Positions 18,312 to 25,997 of a stretch of DNA of 64,000 nucleotides are shown here, one piece after another. A program made the translations under genes and the position numbers. The notes below the pieces were generated by a model. It saw nothing but the letters and a program-made list of their open reading frames with translations. It did not search any database and was not told the DNA's origin. The stretch covers positions 62,001 through 126,000 of the forward strand of contig NZ_JADOUY010000001.1 in the NCBI RefSeq assembly GCF_015752285.1, given 5' to 3'. Positions within the stretch are counted from its first letter, which is position 1. Every line of letters begins with the position of its first letter. The stretch is from Mycetocola_A sp015752285. Lineage in GTDB: Bacteria; Actinomycetota; Actinomycetes; Actinomycetales; Microbacteriaceae.

Positions 18312-18620
18312 GACGCTCCTTTGCGTGATGTCAAGCGAGGTGCACGCGCAGGATCCGATGCGTGCGGGCATCCGGGATGGCTCTGCTTCGAAAGTTTCGA
18401 CCACAGTGTCGAAACCACCCAGGACTCTCGAAGCCTACGGCGGGCCGACTTTTGTTGTCAAGAGCCACAAATTGTCGTCCGGTGCGAGGGCATCCGTTCC
18501 GGACGACGGCACCCGGTGCGCAGAGAGTTCTCGACCGCAACGGGAGCCCTCACGCCAGGTCGGATGCCGGCGGCGTTCACGGAGGCGCCCCCGGTTACCC
18601 GGACGGGCGCGTTAACGAGA
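18312..18620. other. Non-coding stretch between SRP RNA gene and xylanase
   Basis: About 309 bp with no convincing gene. It holds the xylanase ribosome binding site, the CGAAAGTTTCG palindrome at 18387-18400 and, presumably, the xylanase promoter. Frames that cross it are continuations of shadows of the xylanase gene. Confidence 0.6.
18387..18400. promoter_or_regulatory. Candidate xylanase operator
   Basis: TTCGAAAGTTTCGA contains the perfect palindrome TCGAAAGTTTCGA with a single central base. It resembles the CGAAANTTTCG palindrome known from upstream regions of Streptomyces xylanase genes, where a LacI-type repressor binds. A further half-site TCGAAA follows at 18409-18414. It differs from the even-length AAACGTTT sites of the 45-53 kb locus, so a different regulator is likely. 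Confidence 0.55.
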
Positions 18621-18711
18621 AAAGACCCCTCGCGCACCCGCCAGAGCCCGGTTACCCTTGCTACGTTTCCGTCCTGGGGGAGTTGGCCTGGATGGCGCCA
18701 CGCGAGGAGCC
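18621..18711 (-). ncRNA. ffs: Signal recognition particle RNA (small bacterial type, 4.5S)
   Basis: On the minus strand this ~90-nt stretch folds as one long hairpin. The outer stem is CCTCGCG (just inside 18711) with CGCGAGG (ending near 18628), and inner pairings include GCGCCA with TGGCGG and GGCC with GGGCT. The apical part reads CCCAGGACGGAAACGTAGC followed by AAGGG, the conserved SRP domain IV with a purine tetraloop and the AGCA internal loop. A T-run (18620-18623) follows the stem as terminator, and TAGAAT (18719-18724) lies at the right distance upstream as -10. Neighbouring tRNA-Ser and dnaX are the usual actinobacterial context. Exact ends are estimates. Confidence 0.85.
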
Positions 18712-18718
18712 AGCATCT

Positions 18719-18724
18719 ATTCTA
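18719..18724 (-). promoter_or_regulatory. Candidate -10 of the SRP RNA gene
   Basis: TAGAAT on the minus strand ends about seven bases before the predicted 5' end of the SRP RNA. The -35 region is weak. Confidence 0.5.
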
Positions 18725-18765
18725 CAGACTCCGGAAGGGTTCGCCAGCGCACCCCAGGCGTCGCG

Positions 18766-18795
18766 TTCGGATGTCTCCGCGAAGCACGGTAGGAT
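18766..18795 (+). promoter_or_regulatory. Candidate promoter of tRNA-Ser
   Basis: TTCGGA (18766-18771) and TAGGAT (18790-18795) are separated by 18 bp and lie about 38 bp upstream of the tRNA. The match to consensus is moderate. Confidence 0.35.
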
Positions 18796-18833
18796 AGCTG
18801 AGGCTGAAATCGCGAGAGCGATGCGGCTGGTCC

Positions 18834-18921
18834 GGAGGATTCGCCTAGTGGCCTATGGCGCACGCTTGGAAAGCGTGTTGGGTTAACGCCCTCGGGGGTT
18901 CGAATCCCCCATTCTCCGCCA
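18834..18921 (+). tRNA. tRNA-Ser(GGA)
   Basis: An 88-nt class II tRNA. The acceptor stem GGAGGAT pairs with ATTCTCC with one G-U, the anticodon stem CACGC/GCGTG encloses loop TTGGAAA with anticodon GGA, there is a long variable arm, and the T-arm is GGGGG TTCGAAT CCCCC. The CCA end is encoded. It reads serine UCC/UCU codons. It is divergent from the SRP RNA gene. Confidence 0.97.
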
Positions 18922-18929
18922 TGCAACAC

Positions 18930-18964
18930 AGAAAACGCCCACTCGCGAGAGTGGGCGTTTTCTG
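18930..18964. terminator. Rho-independent terminator after tRNA-Ser
   Basis: AGAAAACGCCCACTC and GAGTGGGCGTTTTCT form a perfect 15-bp stem around GCGA, starting nine bases after the tRNA CCA. The A-rich and T-rich feet let it work in either direction. Confidence 0.85.
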
Positions 18965-19058
18965 CATCTGCGACACCACGACAGAGTCCCCCAAAGGGTG
19001 GCTACCTGTTTTCTCACTTCATGCACCAGAATAAAGTGCTGAGGCGGGGGCGCAACAC

Positions 19059-19610
19059 ATGAGCATGACGGACGACAGGACGATCTCCTCTGTGCGCGTA
19101 CGGCAGGGCCTGCTCGGGCAGGGCATCGCCGCCCTGCTGGCACTCAGCGTTCCGATTCTCATCGTTCTGTATTGGCTGACGATCCCGACGGGCGCCTGGA
19201 TCTGGGTCGCCGTCGCCCAGCTCGTCGTCTTCGCGGCCATCGCGCTCGCGACCGTGAGATTCCTCCGGGTGCGCATCGGCGTCACAGACACTCATCTGCT
19301 CGAACGGCGTTTCTTCTTCGGAACGACCCGCATCCCGCTCGAGTCGATCCACCGCGTGGTGATGCTCGAGATGCACCGCACCATGGCGTCGCAGTCGCGG
19401 TTGCAGATGTTCGTGCTCAACGAGGCGGGCAAGCCGCTCCTCCGCATGCGCGGCGAGTACTGGTCGCGCAACAGCATCAACCGCATCGCATCGCACCTGA
19501 CCATGGCGCCCATCGAGCACGTCGACCACCCGGTCACGCTCGACGAGTTGCAGTCGACGCGACCCGAAATGCTCTACTGGTTCGAGCGGCGCCCGAGCCG
19601 GATGCCCTAG
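19059..19610 (+). CDS. Membrane protein with PH-like domain
   Basis: A 183-residue protein with two adjacent membrane segments (about 20-42 and 46-68) and a soluble C-terminal region. That region starts with a beta-rich stretch (VRIGVTDTHLLERRFFFGTTRIPLESIH), which resembles bacterial PH domains of the YdbS/YdbT type. The ATG at 19059 or the one two codons later may be used. Its 3' end overlaps the convergent GNAT gene by four bases. No enzyme motif is visible. The PH assignment rests on pattern alone, and the function is unknown. Confidence 0.7.
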   Translation: MSMTDDRTISSVRVRQGLLGQGIAALLALSVPILIVLYWLTIPTGAWIWVAVAQLVVFAAIALATVRFLRVRIGVTDTHLLERRFFFGTTRIPLESIHRVVMLEMHRTMASQSRLQMFVLNEAGKPLLRMRGEYWSRNSINRIASHLTMAPIEHVDHPVTLDELQSTRPEMLYWFERRPSRMP

Positions 19611-20197
19611 GCGATCCGCATCCCCATCACGACGCCGTCAGAGTCTCGCGCCAGCTCGGTGAATCCGACCCTGAGGTAGAAGGCGTGGGCGCTTGTGTTG
19701 CTGGCGGCGACGACGAGATGCAGACCAGTGACGCCCCGCTCGGCCAGCGCGGATACGAGCGCTTCGACGAGTCGCCGACCGAGTCCGCCGCCCTGCGCTT
19801 CAGGAAGCAGATCGATGTGGAGGTGCGCGGGGTAATCGTCGACCGCGGCGATGAGCATCCGTTCGGGGTTGCCTGCAGATGCCACGATGGAGCGTTCCGC
19901 GTCTGACGCATCAGCGGGCGGCATGCTCGACGTAGCCGCCGCCCACCATTCGTCGTCGAACCATCGGGCGAATGCGCGGGTGTCTGCTGTGCCGAGGATG
20001 TAGCCGACCGCACGGGAGCCGTCGTCGACCACGAATGCCAGTTCGGGCTCGCGATCCACGTACGGGAGGGCGTAGATGTCGGGGAGGAGGGCGTCCGAGC
20101 TGTACTGCCCGGTGGCATCCGCCCCGCCGTCTCCGGTTCGGACGCAGATGTCGGCGACATCGGCACGGTCGGCAGGCTCATAGGGGCGGATCAGCAT
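19607..20197 (-). CDS. GNAT-family N-acetyltransferase
   Basis: A 196-residue cytoplasmic acyltransferase. The acetyl-CoA-binding motif A is visible as HIDLLPEAQGGGLGRRLVEAL (about 128-148), and motif B as ASNTSAHAFYLRVGF near the end. The ATG at 20197 is preferred over the GTG one codon earlier. It ends tail to tail with the PH-like gene. The acceptor substrate is unknown. It overlaps nothing on its 5' side, so it probably has its own promoter. Confidence 0.88.
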   Translation of the reverse strand: MLIRPYEPADRADVADICVRTGDGGADATGQYSSDALLPDIYALPYVDREPELAFVVDDGSRAVGYILGTADTRAFARWFDDEWWAAATSSMPPADASDAERSIVASAGNPERMLIAAVDDYPAHLHIDLLPEAQGGGLGRRLVEALVSALAERGVTGLHLVVAASNTSAHAFYLRVGFTELARDSDGVVMGMRIA

Positions 20198-20252
20198 CAC
20201 CCGAGTTTACGCAGCGGTGGTCGGGTTTCGTGGACCCGTTCGCGGGTACCGG

Positions 20253-20732
20253 TCAGCCGACGACGAGGTTCTGGTGCCCGTCGATGAGCTCGCGAACGAT
20301 GTCGAGGTGCCCGGCGTGCACCGAGGTCTCCGCCAGCACGCGGAAGACGACCTCGCGTCCGTCGCGCAGCGGTGGCGCGTCGAAGACGTTTGCCGGCGGC
20401 GTCCACAGGGGCGGCGCGTCGAGGTCGACGCCTGCCAGGATCTCGTCGCTCCTGGCGATCTCGCGCCGGTAGATGCCGAGAGCTTCAGCGCCGGTCATCG
20501 GATCGGAGTCCCAGCCGTTGTGGAGGGCCGTGATCGCCCGGTCGTCTCCGCCGAGCACCGCCGAGATCCAGAACATCTCATCGTCGAATGCGAGGTGGTT
20601 GAGCAGGCGAGTGATCGTCCAGCCGGACGGCACCACTGACCGGTGCATCGCCTCGTCCGCCAGGCCGTCGACAGCCCGGAGAACGTGCTCGCGTTCAGCC
20701 GCCAGCTGGGCGAACAGCAGGTCGTCGGTCAC
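20253..20732 (-). CDS. DinB/DUF664-family protein
   Basis: A 159-residue member of the DinB four-helix-bundle superfamily, whose actinobacterial branch includes mycothiol-dependent transferases. Conserved histidines expected to bind a metal appear in NHLAFDDE (~45) and in HAGHLDIVREL (~140). The GTG at 20732 is chosen because the GTGA overlap couples it to the VOC gene upstream. The longer open frame is only read-through of the other frame. The pairing with a VOC protein hints at metal-dependent thiol or small-molecule chemistry, but no substrate can be named. Confidence 0.88.
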   Translation of the reverse strand: MTDDLLFAQLAAEREHVLRAVDGLADEAMHRSVVPSGWTITRLLNHLAFDDEMFWISAVLGGDDRAITALHNGWDSDPMTGAEALGIYRREIARSDEILAGVDLDAPPLWTPPANVFDAPPLRDGREVVFRVLAETSVHAGHLDIVRELIDGHQNLVVG

Positions 20733-21130
20733 TGTTGGGGTTCGTAGCCGATGAGCCAGTGGAGTCCGTGCCGGTCGATGACCTGCCCGTCCGACGCGCC
20801 CCACGGCTTCGGCGCGAGCGGGTCGACGACCCTGCCGTCCACGCTGAGCTTGTCGAACCACTCATGCAGGACGTGCGGTTCCGCCGTGCCAAGCAACGAG
20901 AGCATCACGCCCTCGAAGCGCACGGTCGCGTCACCGGGACCGGCATCCGATCCGGCCAGGGCGACCACACCGTCGAGGACCCCGTGGGCGATCGCATCGG
21001 GTGTGCCATCGGTTCTGCCGAAGTCTTCGTGGCTGTGCAGGGAGAGCTCCCCACCGAAGATCTCCGCGTAGAAGCTCAGCGCCTCGCGTGCGGTTCCCGG
21101 AAAGCTGACATAGATCTGCGGTGCCGTCAT
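20729..21130 (-). CDS. VOC-family protein (PhnB/YjdN-like)
   Basis: A 133-residue vicinal-oxygen-chelate fold protein. Features are YVSFPGTAREALSFYAEIFGG at the start, GVMLSLLG in the middle, and WGASDGQVIDRHGLHWLIGY at the end, all typical of the PhnB-like group. The start is the ATG at 21130. The open frame beyond it covers the intergenic region. Its stop overlaps the start of the DinB gene, so the two form an operon. The family contains metalloenzymes and antibiotic-binding proteins, and the function here is undefined. Confidence 0.88.
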   Translation of the reverse strand: MTAPQIYVSFPGTAREALSFYAEIFGGELSLHSHEDFGRTDGTPDAIAHGVLDGVVALAGSDAGPGDATVRFEGVMLSLLGTAEPHVLHEWFDKLSVDGRVVDPLAPKPWGASDGQVIDRHGLHWLIGYEPQQ

Positions 21131-21193
21131 GCGATCAGCATACAAAGCCCCGCGCACCGACGGTATACCGCGGCGCCCTCGTAGGCTGATGCC

Positions 21194-22027
21194 ATGTGGC
21201 AGCCGGCATCCATCGACGACTACCTCCGTCGCTGGCGGCTGGAGCCTCGCGGCGCCGGGTTCTCCACGTTGTCCTCCCACCTGCAGCCGGTGCTACAGGG
21301 CGGGGTTCCGGCCATGCTCAAGGTCGCCCGGATCGAAGAAGAAGCGAACGGATGCCGCCTGCTCGCCTGGTGGGACGGCTCCGGCGCCGCGCGCGTGCTC
21401 GAGGTCGATGCCCACGCGGCGCTGCTCGAGGAGGGTGGGGCGTCGCTCGTCACCCTCGCCCGGTCGGACGATGACGCGGCGACGCGGATCCTCTGCGGGG
21501 TAGCGGAGACGTTGCACGCGGCGTCCGCTGGGCGATTCGCCGATCGACCGCAGGGACTCATCCCGCTCGACGTGTGGTTCCGCGCGTTGTTCGATCGCGC
21601 CGATGGTGAAGGCGACGGCTTCTACGGCCGAGCAGCGAGCACCGCCAGGCGGCTCCTCGCCGAGAACGCCGACGACACCGTCGTGCTCCACGGCGACCTG
21701 CACCACGGCAACGTGCTCGATTTCGGCGAGCGCGGGGCCCTCGCGATCGATCCGAAGTTCCTCGTCGGTGACCGCGTGTTCGACTACACGAACATCCTCT
21801 GCAATCCGGAGCAGCAGATCGCCGAGTTCCAGTTCGATCGCCGGGTCGATCTCATCAGCGCCCTGGCGGGCATCCGACTGTCGGCACTTCTCGAGTGGAC
21901 CGTCGCGTGGACCGGTCTGAGCGCGAGCTGGTTCGCGGCTGACGGCACCCGCGAGAACGAACGGCGCGCACTCCGCATCGGCACGCTCGCCGAGGCCCGC
22001 CTGACCGGTGAACGGAAGACCAGCTAA
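21194..22027 (+). CDS. Streptomycin 6-phosphotransferase-like kinase
   Basis: A 277-residue protein of the APH(6)/StrB type (hydroxyurea/aminoglycoside phosphotransferase family). The catalytic loop VVLHGDLHHGNVL (about 160-172) and the metal-binding AIDPK (about 181-185) are both intact. An N-terminal ATP-binding lobe (LKVARIEEEANG) precedes them. It could phosphorylate streptomycin, but such genes are common in soil actinobacteria and many act on other substrates, so resistance is only a possibility. The 3' end overlaps the convergent HerA-like gene by four bases. Confidence 0.88.
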   Translation: MWQPASIDDYLRRWRLEPRGAGFSTLSSHLQPVLQGGVPAMLKVARIEEEANGCRLLAWWDGSGAARVLEVDAHAALLEEGGASLVTLARSDDDAATRILCGVAETLHAASAGRFADRPQGLIPLDVWFRALFDRADGEGDGFYGRAASTARRLLAENADDTVVLHGDLHHGNVLDFGERGALAIDPKFLVGDRVFDYTNILCNPEQQIAEFQFDRRVDLISALAGIRLSALLEWTVAWTGLSASWFAADGTRENERRALRIGTLAEARLTGERKTS

Positions 22028-24315
22028 CGACGCCGACGGGTGCCGAAGATCCCCTCGACCACACCGGTGAGGATCGTGCGCGTCGCCCTCGAACCGAGCA
22101 CCTCGTCGAGCACTGACTTCTGCGGCTTGGACGTTGTGCGCCTTGCCGAGCCCTGCGTCTTCCTGAGCAGTCGCTCGTACTCGGCATCTGCCTTCTTCTG
22201 CGCCGCAGCCTGGGCTTTGTCCATCGCCGCCTTCTGCTTCGCGTACTCGGCCTCGGCCTTCGCGCGGGCGAGCGCCTCCTCCTCGGCAGCAGCGGCCAGG
22301 TTGACGGCCTCCATCTTCGCGGCCAGGATCTCGCGCGCAGATTCCCGGTCGACGGGAGCGCCGTATGTGGGCAGCAGAGCGGATGCCGCGACGGCCGCGT
22401 CGATGGCGGCATCCGGACTCGGCGACATCAGTCCCTGGGGCGCGCGCAACCGGGTCCACGCGACGGGGGACGGTGCGCCCTTCTCGTTCATGACCGTGAC
22501 GATCGCCTCGCCGGTGCCGAGCATCGTGAGGGTCTCTTCGAGGTCATAGCCCGAGTTCGGATAGGTGGAGACGGTGGCACGGAGGGCCTTGGCGTCGTCG
22601 GGCGTGAATGCGCGCAACTGGTGCTGCACGCGCGAGCCGAGCTGGGCGAGAACGTCGCCAGGAACATCCTTCGGGGTCTGCGTCACGAAGAAGATACCGA
22701 CGCCCTTCGACCGGATGAGCCGGACGGTCCGGGTGATCTGCGCGAGGAAGTCTTTCGACGCATCCGCGAAGAGCAGGTGCGCCTCGTCGAAGAAGAACAC
22801 GAGTTTGGGTTTGTCAAGGTCGCCGACCTCGGGCAGGTCATTGAAGAGATCGGCGAGCAGCCACATGAGGAAGGTGCTGTACAGCGCCGGCTTGTCCTGG
22901 ACACCGGGGACCTCGAGCAGGCTGATCACACCCCTGCCGTCTGCGGCTGTGCGCAGGAAGTCGGCGGTGTCGATCTCGGGTTCACCGAAGAAGACGTCTG
23001 CACCCTGGTCGGCGAAAGTGATGAGCTCGCGGAGGATGACACCGACCGTCGCGCCGGAGAGCCCGCCGAGGTCTTTCAGTTCCGCCTTGCCCTCGTCGCT
23101 CGCGAGGAAGCTGAGCACAGCGCGGAGGTCGGTGAGATCGAGCAGCGGCAGCCCGGCCCTGTCTGCGTAGTGGAACACCAGGCCGAGGCTGGACTCCTGG
23201 GTGTCGTTGAGTCCGAGGACCTTGCTCAGCAGGATCGGACCGAAGCCGGCGATCGTCGCCCGGATGGGGACACCCCTGCCCATCCCGCCGAGCGAGAAGT
23301 ACTCGATCGGGAACGCCGCAGGGGCCCAGTCCTGCCCGATCCCCTGTGTGCGTTTCAGCAGCTTCTCGTTGCCGTCCCCCGGCACGGCCATTCCGGAGAG
23401 GTCACCCTTGATGTCTGCGGCGAACACCGAGACCCCGTGCGCGCTGAGCTGCTCCGCGAGACCTTGGAGGGTACGAGTCTTGCCGGTGCCCGTGGCTCCG
23501 GCGACGAGTCCGTGGCGGTTCATCATGGCGAGCGGGATGCGCACCTGCACGGCCGGATCGGGGTCGCCGTTGACGAGGGCGCCCATTTCGAGAGCAGGCC
23601 CGTCGAAGGCGTAACCGGCCCTGATGCTGCCGATCTGGGTTGTGTCGAGCGGGCCGGGTGTTGCCGGTGCGGCGAGCGGCGAGGCGGATGCGGTCGGTGC
23701 GGCTGGCTGCGCGGATGCGGTCGGTGCGGCTGGCGGCGCGGATGCGGGCTCCGCCGTGGGGATCGGTGTCGGAGCGGCGATGGGCTCGGGCGCCGCGGTC
23801 GGAGCCGCGTCAGCGACCTCCTGGACGAGAACGTCGGCCGCGGTCGGTGCTGCGTCCGCAGCGGGGGCAGGAGTGGCGACAGGCGCGGCCGGCGCGGCTG
23901 CGACGCCGGTGGCGGTCGCCGCTGCGGCGCCCTGCGTCGCGGCAGCGGTCGTCGCTGCGGCTGCGGACTCCGCTGCTTCCCGGGCGGCGACGGTGGTCGC
24001 TTCCGTCGCGGCATGCGCCCGAGCGGATGCGTCGTGTGCGGCGCTTGCCGCGGCATCCGTCGATCGGATCTTGGCGTCGGTGGCCGCGACAGCTGCGCGC
24101 CGGGCTGCGCTGGCCGCTGCGTCCCCATCGGCGGTGGCCTGGTCGAGGGTCGCCTGGGCCTGAGCTTCGGCGTCCGCCTTCGCCGTTGCTGCAGCATCCT
24201 CGAGGCGCTGGAGCGCTGCGGCCGCTGCGGCCTGCGCCGTCTCAGCTGCGGCCGCGAGGGCGGCGGCCTCCGCCCGTGCTGCTGCGAGAGGATCGGGGGC
24301 GTCGGCGTCACTCAT
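22024..24315 (-). CDS. HerA-like ATPase (DUF853/YjgR family) with long Ala-rich extension
   Basis: A 763-residue protein. Residues 1 to ~225 are extremely alanine-rich and end in a Pro/Ala/Thr linker. The rest is a DUF853/YjgR-type HerA-like ATPase, with Walker A GATGTGKT at 273-280, Walker B VFFFDEAHLLF near 510 and a conserved SKGVGIFFVTQTPKD segment. A basic C-terminus ends in GTRRRR. The family is widespread, and its DNA- or protein-translocating role is inferred from homology to HerA. The extension probably forms a long helix and is not usual for the family. A 27-bp tandem repeat lies in the linker. The ATG at 24315 fits the high alanine content that begins at once. Confidence 0.88.
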   Translation of the reverse strand: MSDADAPDPLAAARAEAAALAAAAETAQAAAAAALQRLEDAAATAKADAEAQAQATLDQATADGDAAASAARRAAVAATDAKIRSTDAAASAAHDASARAHAATEATTVAAREAAESAAAATTAAATQGAAAATATGVAAAPAAPVATPAPAADAAPTAADVLVQEVADAAPTAAPEPIAAPTPIPTAEPASAPPAAPTASAQPAAPTASASPLAAPATPGPLDTTQIGSIRAGYAFDGPALEMGALVNGDPDPAVQVRIPLAMMNRHGLVAGATGTGKTRTLQGLAEQLSAHGVSVFAADIKGDLSGMAVPGDGNEKLLKRTQGIGQDWAPAAFPIEYFSLGGMGRGVPIRATIAGFGPILLSKVLGLNDTQESSLGLVFHYADRAGLPLLDLTDLRAVLSFLASDEGKAELKDLGGLSGATVGVILRELITFADQGADVFFGEPEIDTADFLRTAADGRGVISLLEVPGVQDKPALYSTFLMWLLADLFNDLPEVGDLDKPKLVFFFDEAHLLFADASKDFLAQITRTVRLIRSKGVGIFFVTQTPKDVPGDVLAQLGSRVQHQLRAFTPDDAKALRATVSTYPNSGYDLEETLTMLGTGEAIVTVMNEKGAPSPVAWTRLRAPQGLMSPSPDAAIDAAVAASALLPTYGAPVDRESAREILAAKMEAVNLAAAAEEEALARAKAEAEYAKQKAAMDKAQAAAQKKADAEYERLLRKTQGSARRTTSKPQKSVLDEVLGSRATRTILTGVVEGIFGTRRRR
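23684..23737. repeat. 27-bp tandem repeat in the HerA-like gene linker
   Basis: Two copies (23684-23710 and 23711-23737), plus the beginning of a third, encode a repeated Pro-Pro/Gln-Ala-Ala-Pro-Thr-Ala-Ser-Ala type unit in the linker before the ATPase domain. The unit is in frame. Confidence 0.8.
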
Positions 24316-24365
24316 GAGTCGAGCCTAGCCACCACCCCTCAGCGAGCGCAGCGGCACCTGCTGTT

Positions 24366-24467
24366 CTCCAAATTCAGGAGATTCTCGCAACACGCCGTAC
24401 GGGATGCTCTCCAGCGCGGCGTGTCGCGAGTTTTTCCTGAATTTGAAGCAGACTCCTGAATTTGGAG
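24366..24467. repeat. Intergenic inverted repeat, family B copy 1
   Basis: A nested palindrome. The inner element (24369-24444) has 28-bp imperfect arms that begin AAATTCAGGA and end with ACACGCCG, around a loop of about 20 bases. An outer perfect pair, CTCCAAATTCAGGAG (24366-24380) with CTCCTGAATTTGGAG (24453-24467), encloses it. It fills the gap between the alditol oxidase gene and the HerA-like gene. The second copy is at 53846-53920. Confidence 0.85.
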
Positions 24468-24495
24468 TCCCCAGACGGTGCAGGACGAGAGCTGC

Positions 24496-25761
24496 TCAGA
24501 CCGGAGGCAGCACCGTGCGCTCGAGGAACTCGTTCACGAACACACGCGACGGGTCGAGTCGGGCAGCGAGCGCCCGGAAGTTCCGCATCCGCGGGTAGAC
24601 GCCCTCGAGCGCCGCGGCATCCGCCGTGAACAACTTGCCCCAGTGCGGCCGCGCGGAGAACGGCGCGAGCACGGCCTCGAGCTCGAGCAAAAGCGCCTCG
24701 ACCTCCGGCTGCTGCTTGAGCCAGGTGAAGTGGAAGCCGACCGCGTCGGTCTCGAATCCCCCACTGAGCCAGAGCGAATCAGCGGCAAAGGTACGCACTT
24801 CGCACACCTGCAACAGCGGCGCGATCTTCGCCGCAAGCGCCCGCACAGCGCCGAGCGCCGCGACCGCATGCCGCCGGGGCACGAGGAACTCCGACTGCAG
24901 TTCCTCGCCGTTCGACGGGGTGAAGTCGAGCCGGAAGTGCGGCAGCCGGTCGAGCCAGGCTCCAGGCATGCCCATCTGCGCGGTGCAGTTCACCGCAGAG
25001 ATCCCCGGCAACGGATGCCGGTCGGCCGGCGCCGCGACCGCACCGAACAGGTCGGCGGGTGCAGCGGCATCCACCCCCGCACGTCGCTTCAGCCAGACCT
25101 GGTCGAGAACATCCGGATTGCGCCAGGTGGTGAAGAGCGACACGCTGTACGCCGCACCGGTGATGGCATCGAAGTTCTGCTCGGCCTCCGCGAAGGCGAG
25201 GCCCTCGAACACCGACTGCTCGATGTCGAATGTGGGCTCGATGTCGAGGGTGACCCTGGTGACGATGCCGAGGGCACCGAGACTGACGACAGCTCCGTCG
25301 AAGTCGGCGTCTCCCCTGTTCAACTGGAGCACGTCACCGGAAGCCAGCACGATCTCGAGTCCGGCGACGGATGCCGCGAGCGACGGGATCCGGTTCCCCG
25401 ACCCGTGAGTACCGGTGGCGATGGCTCCACCGATGGAGATGTGCGGAAGGGATGCGAGGTTCGGCAGCGCCCAGCCGGCGGCTTGCAGAGTGCTCGCGAG
25501 GTCGCCGTAGCGGGTGCCGGCGCCGACGGTGACCAGGCGGGCATCCGCATCGATGACCGGCTCGGCCCGCAGCAGTTCCGTGGAGATCAGCAGATCGGCC
25601 GAGTCCGCGATCGGGTTGAACGAGTGCCTTGTGCCGAGCGCGCGCACCGCCGTCGCCCCGTGCAGCAACTGCCGAACCTCATCGACGCTCGACGGGGACG
25701 CGATGCGAGCCGCCCGGTATGCGTGGTTGCCTGACCAGTTCGTGCCGAGAACGCTTGTCAC
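24496..25761 (-). CDS. aldO: FAD-linked alditol (xylitol/sorbitol) oxidase
   Basis: A 421-residue flavoprotein resembling Streptomyces AldO, which oxidises xylitol, sorbitol and similar polyols to aldoses with release of hydrogen peroxide. The FAD-binding domain has RALGTRHSFN with His46 at the position that carries covalent FAD in AldO. Also present are SLPHISIGGAIATGTHGSG and the C-terminal HFRLDFTPS and RPHWGK segments. The GTG at 25761 is preceded by AAAGG. The open frame upstream (170 codons) has no domain match and is read as non-coding. An aldonolactone oxidase is the main alternative. No signal peptide is present. Xylose made from xylitol would feed the XylAB route elsewhere in the window. 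Confidence 0.88.
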   Translation of the reverse strand: MTSVLGTNWSGNHAYRAARIASPSSVDEVRQLLHGATAVRALGTRHSFNPIADSADLLISTELLRAEPVIDADARLVTVGAGTRYGDLASTLQAAGWALPNLASLPHISIGGAIATGTHGSGNRIPSLAASVAGLEIVLASGDVLQLNRGDADFDGAVVSLGALGIVTRVTLDIEPTFDIEQSVFEGLAFAEAEQNFDAITGAAYSVSLFTTWRNPDVLDQVWLKRRAGVDAAAPADLFGAVAAPADRHPLPGISAVNCTAQMGMPGAWLDRLPHFRLDFTPSNGEELQSEFLVPRRHAVAALGAVRALAAKIAPLLQVCEVRTFAADSLWLSGGFETDAVGFHFTWLKQQPEVEALLLELEAVLAPFSARPHWGKLFTADAAALEGVYPRMRNFRALAARLDPSRVFVNEFLERTVLPPV

Positions 25762-25997
25762 TGTTGCCTTTCGTGCGCCGGAACGCGGTTCGCGCCGCGT
25801 GTGCAGCGCTCTGTCAGAGGCGGCAGGCCAACGCGCGCACCGCCGGGCAGTGTTCGCTCGACGGAAAACGGCATCGGCGCCACGTCCATTGTGCAGGTTT
25901 TCTGACCCGGAAACCGGCGTACACGGCGAAGACGGAGGAATTTGTTGCGCCACTCGCGTAATTCGGTGTACCGGCGACGCCGAGTCGGCCGGACGGG
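25762..25997. other. Intergenic region upstream of aldO
   Basis: These 236 bp carry no gene I can support. An imperfect palindrome GGTTTTC..GGAAACC (about 25898-25915) may be the terminator-like end of the NSAR operon or an operator of aldO. Confidence 0.4.

Noticed and set aside
18312..18404. 31-codon N-terminal extension of the xylanase
   Set aside because: It would bury the signal peptide and covers the palindrome; AAAGGAG marks the ATG at 18311.
21194..22027. Calling the StrB-like kinase a streptomycin resistance gene
   Set aside because: Motifs are intact, but the family is broad and there is no mobile or antibiotic-biosynthetic context here.
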